64,000 nt of DNA, taken from the NCBI GenBank assembly GCA_963737545.1, contig CAVTTH010000006.1, positions 231,591-295,590 of the forward strand, in the 5' to 3' direction. Origin of the DNA: CAVTTH01 sp963737545. Its GTDB lineage: Bacteria; Verrucomicrobiota; Verrucomicrobiia; Chthoniobacterales; UBA10450. Positions within the stretch are counted from its first letter, which is position 1. Each line of letters opens with the position of its first letter. The notes beneath the pieces were generated by a model. That model searched no databases and was not told the origin of the DNA. It worked only from the letters and a program-made list of their open reading frames with translations. The translations under genes were made by a program, and so were the position numbers. Of this stretch, positions 45,551-55,615 are shown in pieces.

Positions 45551-45740
45551 GCCGCGGCTGAGCCGGCGCGAATTAGCGGGAGGCAGTCTCAGCCGGCTGA
45601 TGCATTCGGGAAACTATACGCTGGTCACCTTGGTCCACGCGCAAATTCCGCTTGTCCATTCTTGTTTGGCGTCACTGCCCGCACGATGTGATAATTTCGG
45701 AAAGAGAAATGTCGATCACGGGGCTTCAGTTCTTTGCCGC

Positions 45741-46052
45741 ATGATTATTTATTCCGTTACGATAACCGTTGATGCAGACATCGAGTCGGAGTGGCTCGAT
45801 TGGATGAAACGCGTTCACGTTCCCGATGTCGTCCGCACCGGATGCTTCACCGAGTGTCGCATCTACAAGGTGATCGACTCCGATGCGGCCGATCCGAGCT
45901 ACGTAATGCAGTATCATTGCCGCTCGCTCGAGGAGTATCAGCGTTACCGGGATAATTTTGCCCCGGCCCTCCAGCAGGAGCATTCCGATAAGTTTGCCGG
46001 ACGCTTTCGTGGTGCTCGCCAGCTTTTGGACGAGGTCGTAAAAGTCGATTGA
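45741..46052 (+). CDS. DUF4286 family protein
   Basis: A 103-residue protein starting MIIYSVTITVDADIESEWLD, then WMKRVHVPDVVRTGCFTEC and YVMQYHCRSLEEYQRYRDNF. The MIIY..T..V...E..WL.W start and the alpha/beta length match DUF4286. The family is small and its function is unknown. It is a single intact gene, close to a half copy of R2. Confidence 0.82.
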   Translation: MIIYSVTITVDADIESEWLDWMKRVHVPDVVRTGCFTECRIYKVIDSDAADPSYVMQYHCRSLEEYQRYRDNFAPALQQEHSDKFAGRFRGARQLLDEVVKVD

Positions 46053-46071
46053 GCGATCCACCACATTTTCA

Positions 46072-46110
46072 TGTAGCCGTCGCCCTGCGGGCGACGCGCG
46101 CGCGTCCGCA
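46072..46110. repeat. R2 palindrome, half copy
   Basis: TGTAGCCGTCGCCCTGCGGG and GCGACGCGCGCGCGT, the left half of R2, at the end of the DUF4286 gene and overlapping the start of the next gene's end. The right half is missing. Confidence 0.7.
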
Positions 46111-46689
46111 TCACAGCACGAATGGAATGATGCGCTTCACGCGTTGCCGATAAGACTTATACTGATCGGGGAACTGTTGGAGCATGAGTTTTTCTTCGGC
46201 GCTGAGCTTTATCCAAAAGCTGGCGAACGCCAGGACGACGGCGAGAATTCCGCTCAGATATCCGTAGGCGATCGCGGCCGCGAGAATCATGGCCATCATT
46301 CCGGTGTAGATCGGATGACGGACGAGGCGATACGGTCCGCGTTCGATGAGCTCGTGTCCTTCTTTCAGTGTGATGCTGCCGCTCCAGTTGCGCCCAAGAG
46401 TTGCTCTGGCCCAAACACAGAACGCGAGGCCTGCGCAGCATAGAATCGCGGCCATCCACCGCACGATTTCCGTGACCGAAATGAAGCGAACATTAAATGG
46501 ATACGGTAATCGTTGGCCCCGGGTGAGAAGAAGATAGGCAACGATCAGCAATATCCAGTAACGCAGCCGTTGCGCTCCGCTTTCGCGGTAAACCGAACGT
46601 TTGGTCGACACCGCGGCGAGTAACCAGATTATACAAAATAAGCTCCAGCACGCAGCGATGATGTTGTTCGGCAATGAAGAGCTGTGCAT
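46111..46689 (-). CDS. isoprenylcysteine carboxyl methyltransferase-family membrane protein
   Basis: A 192-residue protein with four or five membrane helices. The diagnostic ICMT/PEMT motif is IERGPYRLVRHPIYTGMMAM near residue 125, preceded by FCVWARATLGRNWSGSI. Bacterial members methylate small molecules, lipids or prenylated targets; substrate unknown. A gene on the minus strand, separate from its neighbours. Confidence 0.87.
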   Translation of the reverse strand: MHSSSLPNNIIAACWSLFCIIWLLAAVSTKRSVYRESGAQRLRYWILLIVAYLLLTRGQRLPYPFNVRFISVTEIVRWMAAILCCAGLAFCVWARATLGRNWSGSITLKEGHELIERGPYRLVRHPIYTGMMAMILAAAIAYGYLSGILAVVLAFASFWIKLSAEEKLMLQQFPDQYKSYRQRVKRIIPFVL

Positions 46690-46805
46690 GAAGTGTTATT
46701 AGGAACGTTGAGATTCGATTGAGTCATCCACAGATTTCGCAGATTTGCACAGATTTTTCTGAGGTTCGGGAGAGATGAATTGACTCGGCGGATTCAAGTT
46801 TATTC

Positions 46806-46860
46806 CTGTAACGTCGCACTATGGGCGACGCGCGAGAGTCCCACAGGGACTCGGCTACAG
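46806..46860. repeat. R2-like palindrome, variant
   Basis: CTGTAACGTCGCACTATGGG, CGACGCGCGAGAGTCCCAC, AGGGACTCGGCTACAG: inverted ends CTGTA...TACAG and the GCGACGCGCG core in common with R2, but more diverged. Confidence 0.6.
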
Positions 46861-46882
46861 CCAAGAGAAGAACGGACCCGCT

Positions 46883-48874
46883 TCAGCCCAAGGGCTCGAG
46901 CAATTTCTGAAAGCGGGGATGATCGCGAAGCGAATCCCACTCCGGCTCCACTTTCAGCGTGCCGGGAGTCGGGCCGTTCGGCAGGCCGATCAGCGTTTCC
47001 AGTTCGGCGATCGCCAAATCTGGCTCGTTAGTCCGGGCATAGACAACAGCCGGGCAAATCGCAACCAGTGGTCCATCCAATGTATCGCGCGATATCGGAA
47101 GCAATTCGACTGCCCGACGCGTCTGCTGCACGGCTTCGGTTTTGTTCCCAAGTTCGGCGTGCAACAAGCCGAGCATGGCCACAGTTTTTGCATTGGATGA
47201 ACACCGTTCCAGCTCGCTCTCCACCGTGTTGCGCGCGGCTGTGAATGCAGCCAGTGCCGCTGATTCGTCGCCGCGCCCTCGCGCGATCAGACCGGCATAC
47301 CACGTTTTCGGCATGGTGTATTCATCAAGCGCTGCTGCGGTTCCGGTGAGACCACTGTCGTTCAGTTTCTCGTGAGTCGAAGCGTTCAGCAATCGCGCGC
47401 CTTCATCGTAGTCGTGATCCATCAGGCTGAGACGTAACGCGATGCTGGTGACGGCGCCGCCCGGATCGAAGTCCGCCGGAATAGTTCGCAAGGCGGCACG
47501 CAGTCTCGACGTGTCTCCCTTTCGAAACAGATCGAGAGCGCTGCGCGCGAGCGTGAAGAAATGCGCGCTCGGAGAAATGGCCAATGCTTCGGCGCTGACT
47601 GCTTCCGCCTCATCGTAACGATGCAGAGCAAGGTAGGTTTCGACGAGATTTGAAATGACCGATAGATTTCTCGGATCGAGCTCGCGCGCTCTCTGCATGT
47701 TGAGGAGGGCATCGCTCCAGCGGCCCTGGCGGCGATCAACCGCGCCGGCGGTATTCGGCACTTCGGCGTCGTTCGGGCTTGCCGCGAAGGCGGCCTCAAT
47801 TTCCTTCTGGGCGGCGTCGTAGTTTCGGAAACCGTAGTAGTGATAGAAAGCGAGCGCGAGATGTGCGTCGCCTGAGTCCGGTCGCAGGTGGAGCGCTTTC
47901 TCGGCGGCAGTTTTCGCGAGCTCGATGCGCGCCGGGGTCTTGTCGTCGCCAAACCAATAGAGTTCGGAATGCAATCGCGAAGCCAGCGCGTAGGCGAGAG
48001 AAAACTTCGGATCGCGCGCAACCGCCTGGTCGATCAAGCGAAGCGCTTCCGGTCCGTTGCTTCCCGAATCTCCGCTGCCGGCCCAGCGAAAGAGTTCGCG
48101 CGCGCGCATGAACAGCTCGTACGCGACCACGTCGTTGGTCGCATGCGTGTAGAGGCTAATTTTCTCGCGCGGTGAAAGATTCGCCCGAAGTGCAATCGTG
48201 ATTTGTTCCGCCAGTTCACTCTGAACGGCGAACAGGTCAGTGATTTCGCGGTCGAAGGTCTCGCCCCAAATGTGGGAATCGGTGCGCGCGTCGATGAGTT
48301 GCGCGTTAATGCGAACGCGATTGCCGGCGCGTCGCGCCGTGCCTTCGAGAATATGCGCGACGCCGAGCGCGAGGCCGACGTCACGAAGATTGCGCGCGCC
48401 GCCCTTGTACTGCTGCACCGACGTGCGGCTGATCACCTTCAAATCCGCGACCTTCGCGAGATTGGAGAGAATGTCGTCGTGCACGCCGGCAGCGAAGTAA
48501 TCATTTTCTTTGTCGTCGCTCAGATTATCGAACGGCAAAACAGCGATGCTCTTTTCCGGAGGCGCCGGCATTTTGTTCGCCGGCGTCGGGCCAGGACCGT
48601 TGCTCGGTGTATCGCCGGGAAGATCGGGAGCGATGTTCTCCGTTCGCTTCAGTCCTTCGAAGCTCCAGTCGAAGGCCCACGATAAAACCAGCGCGACCGG
48701 AAACCCGAGCAGGAGCGCGACAATCACGACCCGGATCACCCAATTTGGAATCTCCAGGAATGGAAAAACCTGGGTCGCGATCTGGATGAGGAGCCAGCTG
48801 ACCACTCCGTAGGCGATGGCAGAGCGATAGACCTTCCGCCGCTTCAACTCGCTAAAGAATGATCGCTTGCTCAC
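46883..48874 (-). CDS. membrane TolB-like/TPR protein
   Basis: A 663-residue inner-membrane protein. After a basic start (MSKRSFFSELKRRKVYRSAI) there are two helices (IAYGVVSWLLIQIATQVF, VIRVVIVALLLGFPVALV). Then comes the periplasmic TolB-like/FlgO-type domain (KSIAVLPFDNLSDDKENDYF, GVHDDILSNLAKVADLKVIS, LGVAHILEGTARRAGNRVRI). The C-terminal 400 residues are TPR repeats (AEKALHLRPDSGDAHLALAF, YDAAQKEIEAAFAASPNDAE, RRQGRWSDALLNMQRARELD). Such proteins are multicopy in Verrucomicrobiota and Acidobacteriota. It is likely a sensing or scaffold protein without enzyme motif. Confidence 0.85.
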   Translation of the reverse strand: MSKRSFFSELKRRKVYRSAIAYGVVSWLLIQIATQVFPFLEIPNWVIRVVIVALLLGFPVALVLSWAFDWSFEGLKRTENIAPDLPGDTPSNGPGPTPANKMPAPPEKSIAVLPFDNLSDDKENDYFAAGVHDDILSNLAKVADLKVISRTSVQQYKGGARNLRDVGLALGVAHILEGTARRAGNRVRINAQLIDARTDSHIWGETFDREITDLFAVQSELAEQITIALRANLSPREKISLYTHATNDVVAYELFMRARELFRWAGSGDSGSNGPEALRLIDQAVARDPKFSLAYALASRLHSELYWFGDDKTPARIELAKTAAEKALHLRPDSGDAHLALAFYHYYGFRNYDAAQKEIEAAFAASPNDAEVPNTAGAVDRRQGRWSDALLNMQRARELDPRNLSVISNLVETYLALHRYDEAEAVSAEALAISPSAHFFTLARSALDLFRKGDTSRLRAALRTIPADFDPGGAVTSIALRLSLMDHDYDEGARLLNASTHEKLNDSGLTGTAAALDEYTMPKTWYAGLIARGRGDESAALAAFTAARNTVESELERCSSNAKTVAMLGLLHAELGNKTEAVQQTRRAVELLPISRDTLDGPLVAICPAVVYARTNEPDLAIAELETLIGLPNGPTPGTLKVEPEWDSLRDHPRFQKLLEPLG

Positions 48875-49010
48875 ATTGTTCGCCCGATGGGCGGATATTA
48901 CATTCGGTATCGTGGATTAACACGAGCGGCAAGTTGGCGATAATTCGTGATGGACTCCCGTTCTTCCGTCGCGTTTCTTCATCGAAGTGAAATCGAAAAA
49001 GCCGTTGCCG

Positions 49011-49430
49011 ATGACATATTCCACACGGGAATTTCGTATCGCTGATTTTCGCGAGGCGCTGACGGTGTGGGGAATGGTCGAAGGCGTGGAGGTAGCGGAA
49101 GGCGATTCCGAAGAGGAGGTGAAAGGATATCTCTCGCGCAATCCGGGTCTGAGCCGTGTTGCTGTGATTGGGGAGACGATCGTTGGCGCAGTGCTCTGTG
49201 GTTACGACGGCCGTCGCGGGTTCATCTATCATCTGGCGGTTTCACCGGCGCATCAAGGGAAGGGGATCGGGCGACGCCTGCTTGAAGAATGCATCAGCGG
49301 TTTGCGCGAGGTCGGAATTACGAGGGCGCTCATCCTGGTTTCGGGGGAAAACGCGAAAGGCCGTTCGTTCTGGATTCGGAACGGTTGGGAAGACATTCCC
49401 GGCGCGATCCCGATGGGCTTGGATGTCTGA
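49011..49430 (+). CDS. GNAT acetyltransferase, YpeA-like
   Basis: A 139-residue protein. The N-terminal strand TREFRIADFREALTVWGMVE and the acetyl-CoA loop FIYHLAVSPAHQGKGIGRRL are complete. ALILVSGENAKGRSFWIRNGWEDI provides motif B with the usual N.....FW...GW. Start at 49011 or 48987 cannot be decided; the first gives the normal N terminus. Function likely N-acetylation of an unknown amine. Confidence 0.85.
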   Translation: MTYSTREFRIADFREALTVWGMVEGVEVAEGDSEEEVKGYLSRNPGLSRVAVIGETIVGAVLCGYDGRRGFIYHLAVSPAHQGKGIGRRLLEECISGLREVGITRALILVSGENAKGRSFWIRNGWEDIPGAIPMGLDV

Positions 49431-49510
49431 GGCAGGAGAGTAAAATGCAGATAATGGCGAGCTGGCGGTGCACAAACTTTCAGTCGACTTGTTATCCATC
49501 TCATCCATCC

Positions 49511-49939
49511 ATGAACAAATACCGACCACTCCAACTAATTCTGATGTTGCTCTCTTTCTTTTGTTGCGTTGCCTGGGCGGAGACACCGTCTCCATCTGAA
49601 CCTGGGACAGGAATCGAAGGATTGATTCTTCTTCATAGCATTCACGGAGGCCCGGTTCGACAGGGCGTTCCCGATTCAAAACCGCTCGCGAATACGGTTT
49701 TCGTGGTAATGAAGGGAACTGACACTGTTACGTCCTTCGAGACAGACGATCAGGGCCGGTTTCGGATTTCGTTGCCTCCGGGGCATTACAGCATTTCGAA
49801 GAAGGATTGGAAGGTGCGGGTGGGGTACTACGGCCCGTTCGAGATCGACGTCGTGGCGGGCAAGTTAAAGAAAGTTCAGTGGGACTGCGACACGGGATGG
49901 ATTGAGAAGGAAGCGTTGACGACAGGCGCCAATCAATAA
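49511..49939 (+). CDS. exported carboxypeptidase-regulatory-like small protein
   Basis: A 142-residue protein. A signal peptide (LILMLLSFFCCVAWAETPSP) precedes a beta-sandwich segment of the CarboxypepD_reg/DUF4480 type: GIEGLILLHSIHGGPVRQGV, TVFVVMKGTDTVTSFETDDQ, GRFRISLPPGHYSISKKDWK. It is secreted or periplasmic and small, with no enzyme motif. It converges with the PQQ dehydrogenase gene; the stops overlap by seven bases. Confidence 0.75.
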   Translation: MNKYRPLQLILMLLSFFCCVAWAETPSPSEPGTGIEGLILLHSIHGGPVRQGVPDSKPLANTVFVVMKGTDTVTSFETDDQGRFRISLPPGHYSISKKDWKVRVGYYGPFEIDVVAGKLKKVQWDCDTGWIEKEALTTGANQ

Positions 49940-51937
49940 TTCCTGATGTCCCAGGAGGTGACGATCGTTCCCAGATTGACGCTGCGATTGTAAGTCGTGC
50001 CATTCATGAGCCAGATGGCCCGTGCGCCGGTCAGGCTGTTTTGCCAGAGAATATCCGCCCTGCCATCGCCGTTGAAATCAGCCGCCCCGGCGATGTTCCA
50101 GGACGTCGCCACGGTGGGCAAGTTGACATTGCTGCTGTAGGCGGTGCCGTTCATGAGCCAGACAGTACGTGCTCCGGTTGCGTTGTTTTGCCAGAGAATG
50201 TCCGGCTTGCCATCGCTGTTGAAATCAGCCGAACCGACGATATTCCAGGACGTCGCTACGGTGGGCAAGTTGACACTGCTGCTGTAGGTGGTGCGATTCA
50301 TGAGCCAGATTGCACGAGCGCCGGTTAGGCTGTTCTGCCAGAGGATATCCGCCTTGCCATCGCTGTTGAAATCGGCCGAACCGACGATGTTCCACGATGT
50401 CGCGACCACTCCCAAGCTGACACTGCTGCTGTAGGCGGTGCCGTTCATCAGCCAGATAGCTCGCGCGCCGGTCAGCGTATTTTGCCAGAGAATGTCGGCC
50501 TTGCCGTCGCCGTTAAAGTCACCCGATCCGACGATGCTCCACGATGTTGCCACCGTTGCCAGGTTCACAGTGCTGCCGTAGGTGGTCCCGTTCATCAGCC
50601 AGATGGTGCGAGCGCCCGAGATATTTTGCCAAAGGATGTCCGTCTTTCCGTCGCCGTTGAAATCGCTCTTCGGAGGTTGTGTTGCGGTGGACACGATTTT
50701 AAAAACGCTCCCATTGCCGATGTCGGTAATGTAAAGCTCGCCATTCGCATCCTCGCCTAACGAGGAAGGATTGTTGAGCATGAACCCTCCGATTCTGGTC
50801 GGAAAGAGTTGCGAAGTAATGTTCTGGAAGTTGGAGGCGGTTGTCCCGTCATAGTTGAGCGAGAAAATTTGCCCCCTGTTCGACCCGGATTCCGGGCCGA
50901 GATAATCGGCAAAGACATAGACGCCGCGCAAATGTGAGATCTGCAGGCCGCGATAGACATAGCCGCCAATGACGGTCTGACCGACCGAGTGCGGATAATC
51001 AAATATCGGATCAATTGCTCCCGGCGGGGTTGGTGTTCCGGGAAAGGCGGGGTTCTGCACGCTTCCTTCACGGACGCGCCAGCCGTAGTTTTCGCCCCCA
51101 GTGGGATTTGTTGCTCTCTGCACGTCGATTTCCTCTCGGGTGTCCTGTCCGACATCCCCGATAAACATTTCGCCGGTCTGGCGGTCGAAGCTGTTCCGGA
51201 AAGGATTGCGCAATCCAAGCGCCCAGATTTCTCCTCGTGCTCCGCTCACGGTAACGAAGGGATTGTCCGGTGGAATCGTGGCGGTTCCGGCTGCGGAATT
51301 GATGTGAATGCGCAGCATCTTGCCGAGCAACGTGGTCAGATTTTGCGCGTTGCCTTCTGGTTCGATGTGACCTTCGCCCTGGTCGTTTGCATTGCCGCCA
51401 TCTCCGGTTGCGATGTACAGATTATTCGCATCGCCCGCGCGCGGACTGAAGCCGATCCATCCACCGTTATGATTGGCCTGCGGGTGATCGAAGGTGAGCA
51501 GGATTCTTTCACTTGCCGGATCCGCGATGTCACGATTCGCCGTGACCGTGAATTGTGAAACGTGGGTCACGCCGTTACCGAAAGCGCCGCCGGGGACAGT
51601 GAAGTTGAGATAGAACTTTCCGTTTGTGGCGTAGTTCGGATCAAATGCCATGCCGAGCAGGCCCTGCTCACCGGTCGTGGCCAGTCCGTTCAGGGTGAGA
51701 AAGGGGGTCGAGTTGAGCGTGCCGGTCGCCAGATTCAGAATTCGTATCTGTCCGTTTTGCTGCACAATAAATAACCGCCCCGAAATCCCCGGGCGGGGCC
51801 GTCACGAAAACCGGCTGCGTCAAATCCGAAGCGACTCGCACAGCGTCGAGTTCCGACAGCGTCTGCGCCGGCATGGTCCGGAGCGCCGCTATCGCGACGA
51901 TGATCGAGCAAGTAAATACACGCATCGTTGCAGGCAT
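49933..51937 (-). CDS. PQQ-type glucose/sorbosone dehydrogenase-like protein with VCBS tail, one frameshift
   Basis: From 51937: a signal peptide (VFTCSIIVAIAALRTMPAQT) and the start of a soluble PQQ glucose dehydrogenase-type six-bladed propeller (DAVRVASDLTQPVFVTAPPG). A one-base change near 51778 joins it to FIVQQNGQIRILNLATGTLN, GEQGLLGMAFDPNYATNGKF and DGGNANDQGEGHIEPEGNAQ. Further blades are EIWALGLRNPFRNSFDRQTG, FIGDVGQDTREEIDVQ and GGENYGWRVREGSVQNPAFP. The final 220 residues are six VCBS-like repeats (DFNGDGKADILWQNTLTGAR, AIWLMNGTAYSSSVSLG). It would oxidise a sugar or aldose outside the cytoplasm; PQQ synthesis genes are not seen here. The repeats give internal DNA duplication over 49940-50680. 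Confidence 0.82.
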
Positions 51938-52038
51938 TGTTACCCTTTCTTCCTAGAATTCGTCTTCCGAACTGTAACTGGAGCCCGCAAAATTCAGAAA
52001 CTATTTTAAATCCGCTCCCTGGCAGCGGAGGGAGAAAA

Positions 52039-53457
52039 CTAGGAGGCTAGTTGCGCGAGGAGCTTGGCGTGAATTCCATCAAATCCGCCGTTGCTGAAGA
52101 TCGCCACGATATCGTCTTTTTGCAGCAATGGCACGAGCCGGCGCAAAATCGCATCGGCGTTTTTCTCGTAGAACGCCGGCTTGCCGGTGGCCGCGATTGC
52201 CTCGATGACCGCTTCCGGATGAAGTCTTTCCTCCACCGGAATCTGGTCAAGTCTCGCGACCTCGGAAAAAAGAACGCCATCCGCGAGCTTGAACGCGTCC
52301 GGCAGTTGCCGTTGGAAAACTGAGCGCCGGGTTGTGTTTGAGCGCGGCTCAAAGACCGCCCAAATCCGGTGACCAGAATAACGGTGCCGCAACGCGTTGA
52401 GCGTTTGGCTGATCGCGGTCGGGTGATGCGCGAAATCGTCGATCACTTTGATGCCGCGGACTTCACCCCGCACCTCCTGCCGGCGGGCAATTCCCCGGAA
52501 ACTCGCGAGCGCGGCGCGGATTTTCTTCAGCGAGATCTGGTAAAATTTCGCCGCCGAGACCGCCATCGCGGCATTGCGGACATTGAATTCTCCGATGAGC
52601 GGCAATTCGAAACGTTCGTCATCCAATGTGAATTGCGACCCTTCGGACAAATAGGAAACGTCTCGAATTCGGCGCGCGCAGTTTTCCGAAAAACCGACTT
52701 CAACCAGCGACGCGAGACATTTTTGCGCCACCTCCACGCAGTTTGGATCGTCGCCATTGAGAAGCACCATGCCGTTCTGCGGCACGATGTTGATCAGTTG
52801 GCGGAAGCTCAGCTTGATCGCTTCGAGGTTGGGGAAGATATCGGCGTGGTCGTACTCGATGTTGTTCACGATAAGCAACTCGGGCAGGTAGTGGATGAAC
52901 TTCGAACGCTTATCGAAGAAGGCGGTGTCGTACTCGTCACCTTCGATCACGAAATATTTCGAATCATTGAAGCGGGCTCCTTGTCCGAGATTGGTTGGAA
53001 TTCCGCCGATCATGTAACTCGGCTTGAGTCCGGCCGATTCCATAATCCAGGCCAAAAGCGCGGTCGTGGTCGTCTTCCCGTGCGTGCCGGTCACGACGAG
53101 ATTGCTCCGGCCGCGTAAAAAGAATTGTTTCAGTACTTCGGGCAGTGAGAGGTAATACAGCCGGCGGTTCAGCACCGCTTCCACCTCGGGATTTCCACGC
53201 GTGATGGCGTTGCCGATGACAACCACATCGGCATCCGCCGGAATATTTTCGGCCCGATAACCTTGATTGAGAGCGATGCCGCGTTTCTCGAGAAAGGTCG
53301 ACATCGGCGGATAAATATTCTCATCGGAGCCCGTAACGGTGAAACCGCGCTCGCGCAGCGCCGCGGCGACGGACCCCATGGCGGTTCCGCAAATACCGAG
53401 AAAGTGAAAACTGCGCGGTTCGCCGGTCACGCGGAGTTCTTTACGCTCGCCGCGCAC
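52039..53457 (-). CDS. mpl: UDP-MurNAc:tripeptide ligase (Mpl)
   Basis: An intact 472-residue Mur-type ligase that re-attaches recovered murein tripeptide to UDP-MurNAc in peptidoglycan recycling. The N-terminal Rossmann loop FHFLGICGTAMGSVAAALRE and the P-loop VTGTHGKTTTTALLAW are complete. Mpl-type features are AFFDKRSKFIHYLPELLIVN, SFRGIARRQEVRGEVRG and DDFAHHPTAI. The last is typical of Mpl and separates it from MurC. It probably shares a transcript with the cyclase gene upstream on the same strand, 52 bases away. Confidence 0.9.
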   Translation of the reverse strand: MRGERKELRVTGEPRSFHFLGICGTAMGSVAAALRERGFTVTGSDENIYPPMSTFLEKRGIALNQGYRAENIPADADVVVIGNAITRGNPEVEAVLNRRLYYLSLPEVLKQFFLRGRSNLVVTGTHGKTTTTALLAWIMESAGLKPSYMIGGIPTNLGQGARFNDSKYFVIEGDEYDTAFFDKRSKFIHYLPELLIVNNIEYDHADIFPNLEAIKLSFRQLINIVPQNGMVLLNGDDPNCVEVAQKCLASLVEVGFSENCARRIRDVSYLSEGSQFTLDDERFELPLIGEFNVRNAAMAVSAAKFYQISLKKIRAALASFRGIARRQEVRGEVRGIKVIDDFAHHPTAISQTLNALRHRYSGHRIWAVFEPRSNTTRRSVFQRQLPDAFKLADGVLFSEVARLDQIPVEERLHPEAVIEAIAATGKPAFYEKNADAILRRLVPLLQKDDIVAIFSNGGFDGIHAKLLAQLAS

Positions 53458-53509
53458 GTTTTTCTACCGAAAGGATTCGACGCGTCAGCGGCGGGCATGC
53501 GATCTTCGA

Positions 53510-55615
53510 TCACTTCTTCTTGAAAACCTCCACCGCCTGCCAGTCTTCGTCCGGCGGAGTCGTCTCGTACTCAGTGGCTCGCTCAAAATAGCTGCGCGCC
53601 AGCAAATCCTCGGGATATCTCTGCAAAAAGCGCGCCAGCAAATCCTTCGCCTCCGCGAATTCACGTTCACGAAATCGTCGAACGCCGTCTTCGTAAATTT
53701 CCAGCGCCTCGAGCAGCGCTTCATCAAACGGCTGATCGCGCTCGGCCAATAGCGCTCCGATTTCCGCCGGCTCCGTTTTTCCCTTCACCTGCACGCGCGC
53801 TACGCTTCGGATATGAAACGTATCGCAGACTAATTTCGTCGCGTTCGGTCCCATCAAGATATCGAAGCCGTAGGTGCGCGTGAGAGCTTCGAGTCGCGAC
53901 GCGAGATTTACCGCATCGCCGATGACGGTGGGATCCGCCTTTTCCTGCGAGCCGATGTTTCCGCCCAGCACATCACCTTGATTGATGCCCACGCCGATCG
54001 CAAACGGCGCCATCCCCTGATCCTTCCATTTCTGATTGAGCATTCGAAGTTCTCTTCGCATTAAAAGCGCCGTGCGCGCCGCCGATTTCGCGTCTTCCGC
54101 TACACCCAGACTCCGCACATTGCCCCATACCGCCATCACGGCGTCGCCGATAAATTTGTCCAGGGTGCCGTGATGTTCGAACACCGCTGCCGTCATGCGA
54201 CTGAGATATTCATTCAGTTGTCTGACCAACGCCTCCGGATCGGCCTTTTCTGTCATGCTGGTGAAGCCGATGATATCGGAGAACAGGATCGTGGCGGGAA
54301 TGCGGACGCCGCGCAGGCTGCTGTAGAAACTGTCGGGGTTATCGAGAATTTCTTTGACCAGATTCTTCGAGACGTAGCGTTCAAGTGTCCGGCGGGTCCG
54401 CAGTTTCTCGATCCGCTCGAGGGCAAATTCAAACCCTAACGAGAAAAGACCACTCAGAAGAAATGTGCTCAATACCGGAACCGTGAGGAGGAGAAACCCC
54501 ATCCGATCGTAAATTATCCGCGCCGCCAGCAAGTAGATGCCGGTCCCGACGACGAGCGCGGTCAGGCAAACAATTGGTCGCCTAACGAGTGCAATCAGCG
54601 CCCAGGCAAGCGCGCCCGTCAGGATCACGAGCACGGACATCATGCGCGGTGGAGTTGGCCGCAGATAATCATGCGCCAGGGCCGCGGCCATCGCATTCAG
54701 ATGCAGGATCGGGCCGAGCGTGTTTGGACTCATCGGCGTGTCGACCACGTCATGCGCAATCTGCGAAGACGCTCCGATCATCACGATCTTGTCTTTAAAG
54801 AATGAGCCGTCGTGATAATTCGCGTGCCAGAGCTTCGGATCGAAGACTTCGTAGAGGGTCCGGGGTTCGTAGGCGCTGAATGCGCTGAAGCGAAAAAGAT
54901 GCGCGCGTTGATCGCGCAGAACATCATCAGCGTGGCCGAGCTTGAACAAGGCGCGGGCCGAGAAAGATTCGAAAACCTCTTCGCCCGGGAATGATTCCTG
55001 GCCGGCGAGCTGCCGGTCCGAGGTCGTAAAATTCGCCGCGCGGATTTTGCCGTCGAGCGGATCCGGCCAGAAATTGACGTAGCCGACACGATTGTCGGCA
55101 ATGGCTGGAGGTGGGATGAGCGCTTCGTTCGGGCCAACCATCTGGTCACTTCCTCCGGTGTCGATATTTGCGGCGAGAACGACGCGATCACGATATCGAT
55201 CAAGCGCGGCGTGAAACGCCTCATCACCTTCGTTAGGCTGATTAAAGACCATGTCGAACATGACGAGGCGCGCACCGGCGGCGAAAAGCCTGTCGAGCAG
55301 AATGGCCCAGACTTCGCGCGACCACGGAAACGGATGCGCCGTCATCAATTGAAAAGCCCGGTTGTTCGCCACTTCTTCTTGCGAAAGCGGCGGCATCACG
55401 AGCGTGCTTTGATCGATTCCGAGAAAAGTAAAGTCGGGTCGGGTCGGCGTCTTGCGCCCCTCGCGGCGAAGCAAATCCTCGAAGCTCTGTTCGGCTCGCC
55501 ATGGTCCGGAGAAAAACGGTGTCGTCGGGAAAAAATGGCCGAGCAGGTTCAGCGCGGTCCAAAAGGCGCAGATGGCCGCAAGAATCACGAAACGATAACG
55601 CCGGAGCCAGTGCAT
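53510..55615 (-). CDS. CHASE2-domain class III adenylate/guanylate cyclase
   Basis: A 701-residue protein. N-terminal helix FVILAAICAFWTALNLLG is followed by an extracytoplasmic CHASE2 domain (DFTFLGIDQSTLVMPP, VWAILLDRLFAAGARLVMFD, MIGASSQIAHDVVDTPMSPN). Three membrane helices come next (VLVILTGALAWALIALVRRP). The catalytic CHD domain has the metal Asp pair (TILFSDIIGFTSMTEKADPE and DKFIGDAVMAVWGNV), the AVNLASRLEALT dimer helix and a Lys for the purine contact (VARVQVKGKTEPAEI). The last 60 residues look helical, TPR-like. It would make cAMP or cGMP in response to an external signal. Three CCTAACGA-type sites are in its sequence. Confidence 0.9.
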   Translation of the reverse strand: MHWLRRYRFVILAAICAFWTALNLLGHFFPTTPFFSGPWRAEQSFEDLLRREGRKTPTRPDFTFLGIDQSTLVMPPLSQEEVANNRAFQLMTAHPFPWSREVWAILLDRLFAAGARLVMFDMVFNQPNEGDEAFHAALDRYRDRVVLAANIDTGGSDQMVGPNEALIPPPAIADNRVGYVNFWPDPLDGKIRAANFTTSDRQLAGQESFPGEEVFESFSARALFKLGHADDVLRDQRAHLFRFSAFSAYEPRTLYEVFDPKLWHANYHDGSFFKDKIVMIGASSQIAHDVVDTPMSPNTLGPILHLNAMAAALAHDYLRPTPPRMMSVLVILTGALAWALIALVRRPIVCLTALVVGTGIYLLAARIIYDRMGFLLLTVPVLSTFLLSGLFSLGFEFALERIEKLRTRRTLERYVSKNLVKEILDNPDSFYSSLRGVRIPATILFSDIIGFTSMTEKADPEALVRQLNEYLSRMTAAVFEHHGTLDKFIGDAVMAVWGNVRSLGVAEDAKSAARTALLMRRELRMLNQKWKDQGMAPFAIGVGINQGDVLGGNIGSQEKADPTVIGDAVNLASRLEALTRTYGFDILMGPNATKLVCDTFHIRSVARVQVKGKTEPAEIGALLAERDQPFDEALLEALEIYEDGVRRFREREFAEAKDLLARFLQRYPEDLLARSYFERATEYETTPPDEDWQAVEVFKKK

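Noticed and set aside
50041..50760. Plus-strand open frames opposite the PQQ dehydrogenase tail
   Set aside because: They are antisense to the VCBS repeats and share their periodicity.
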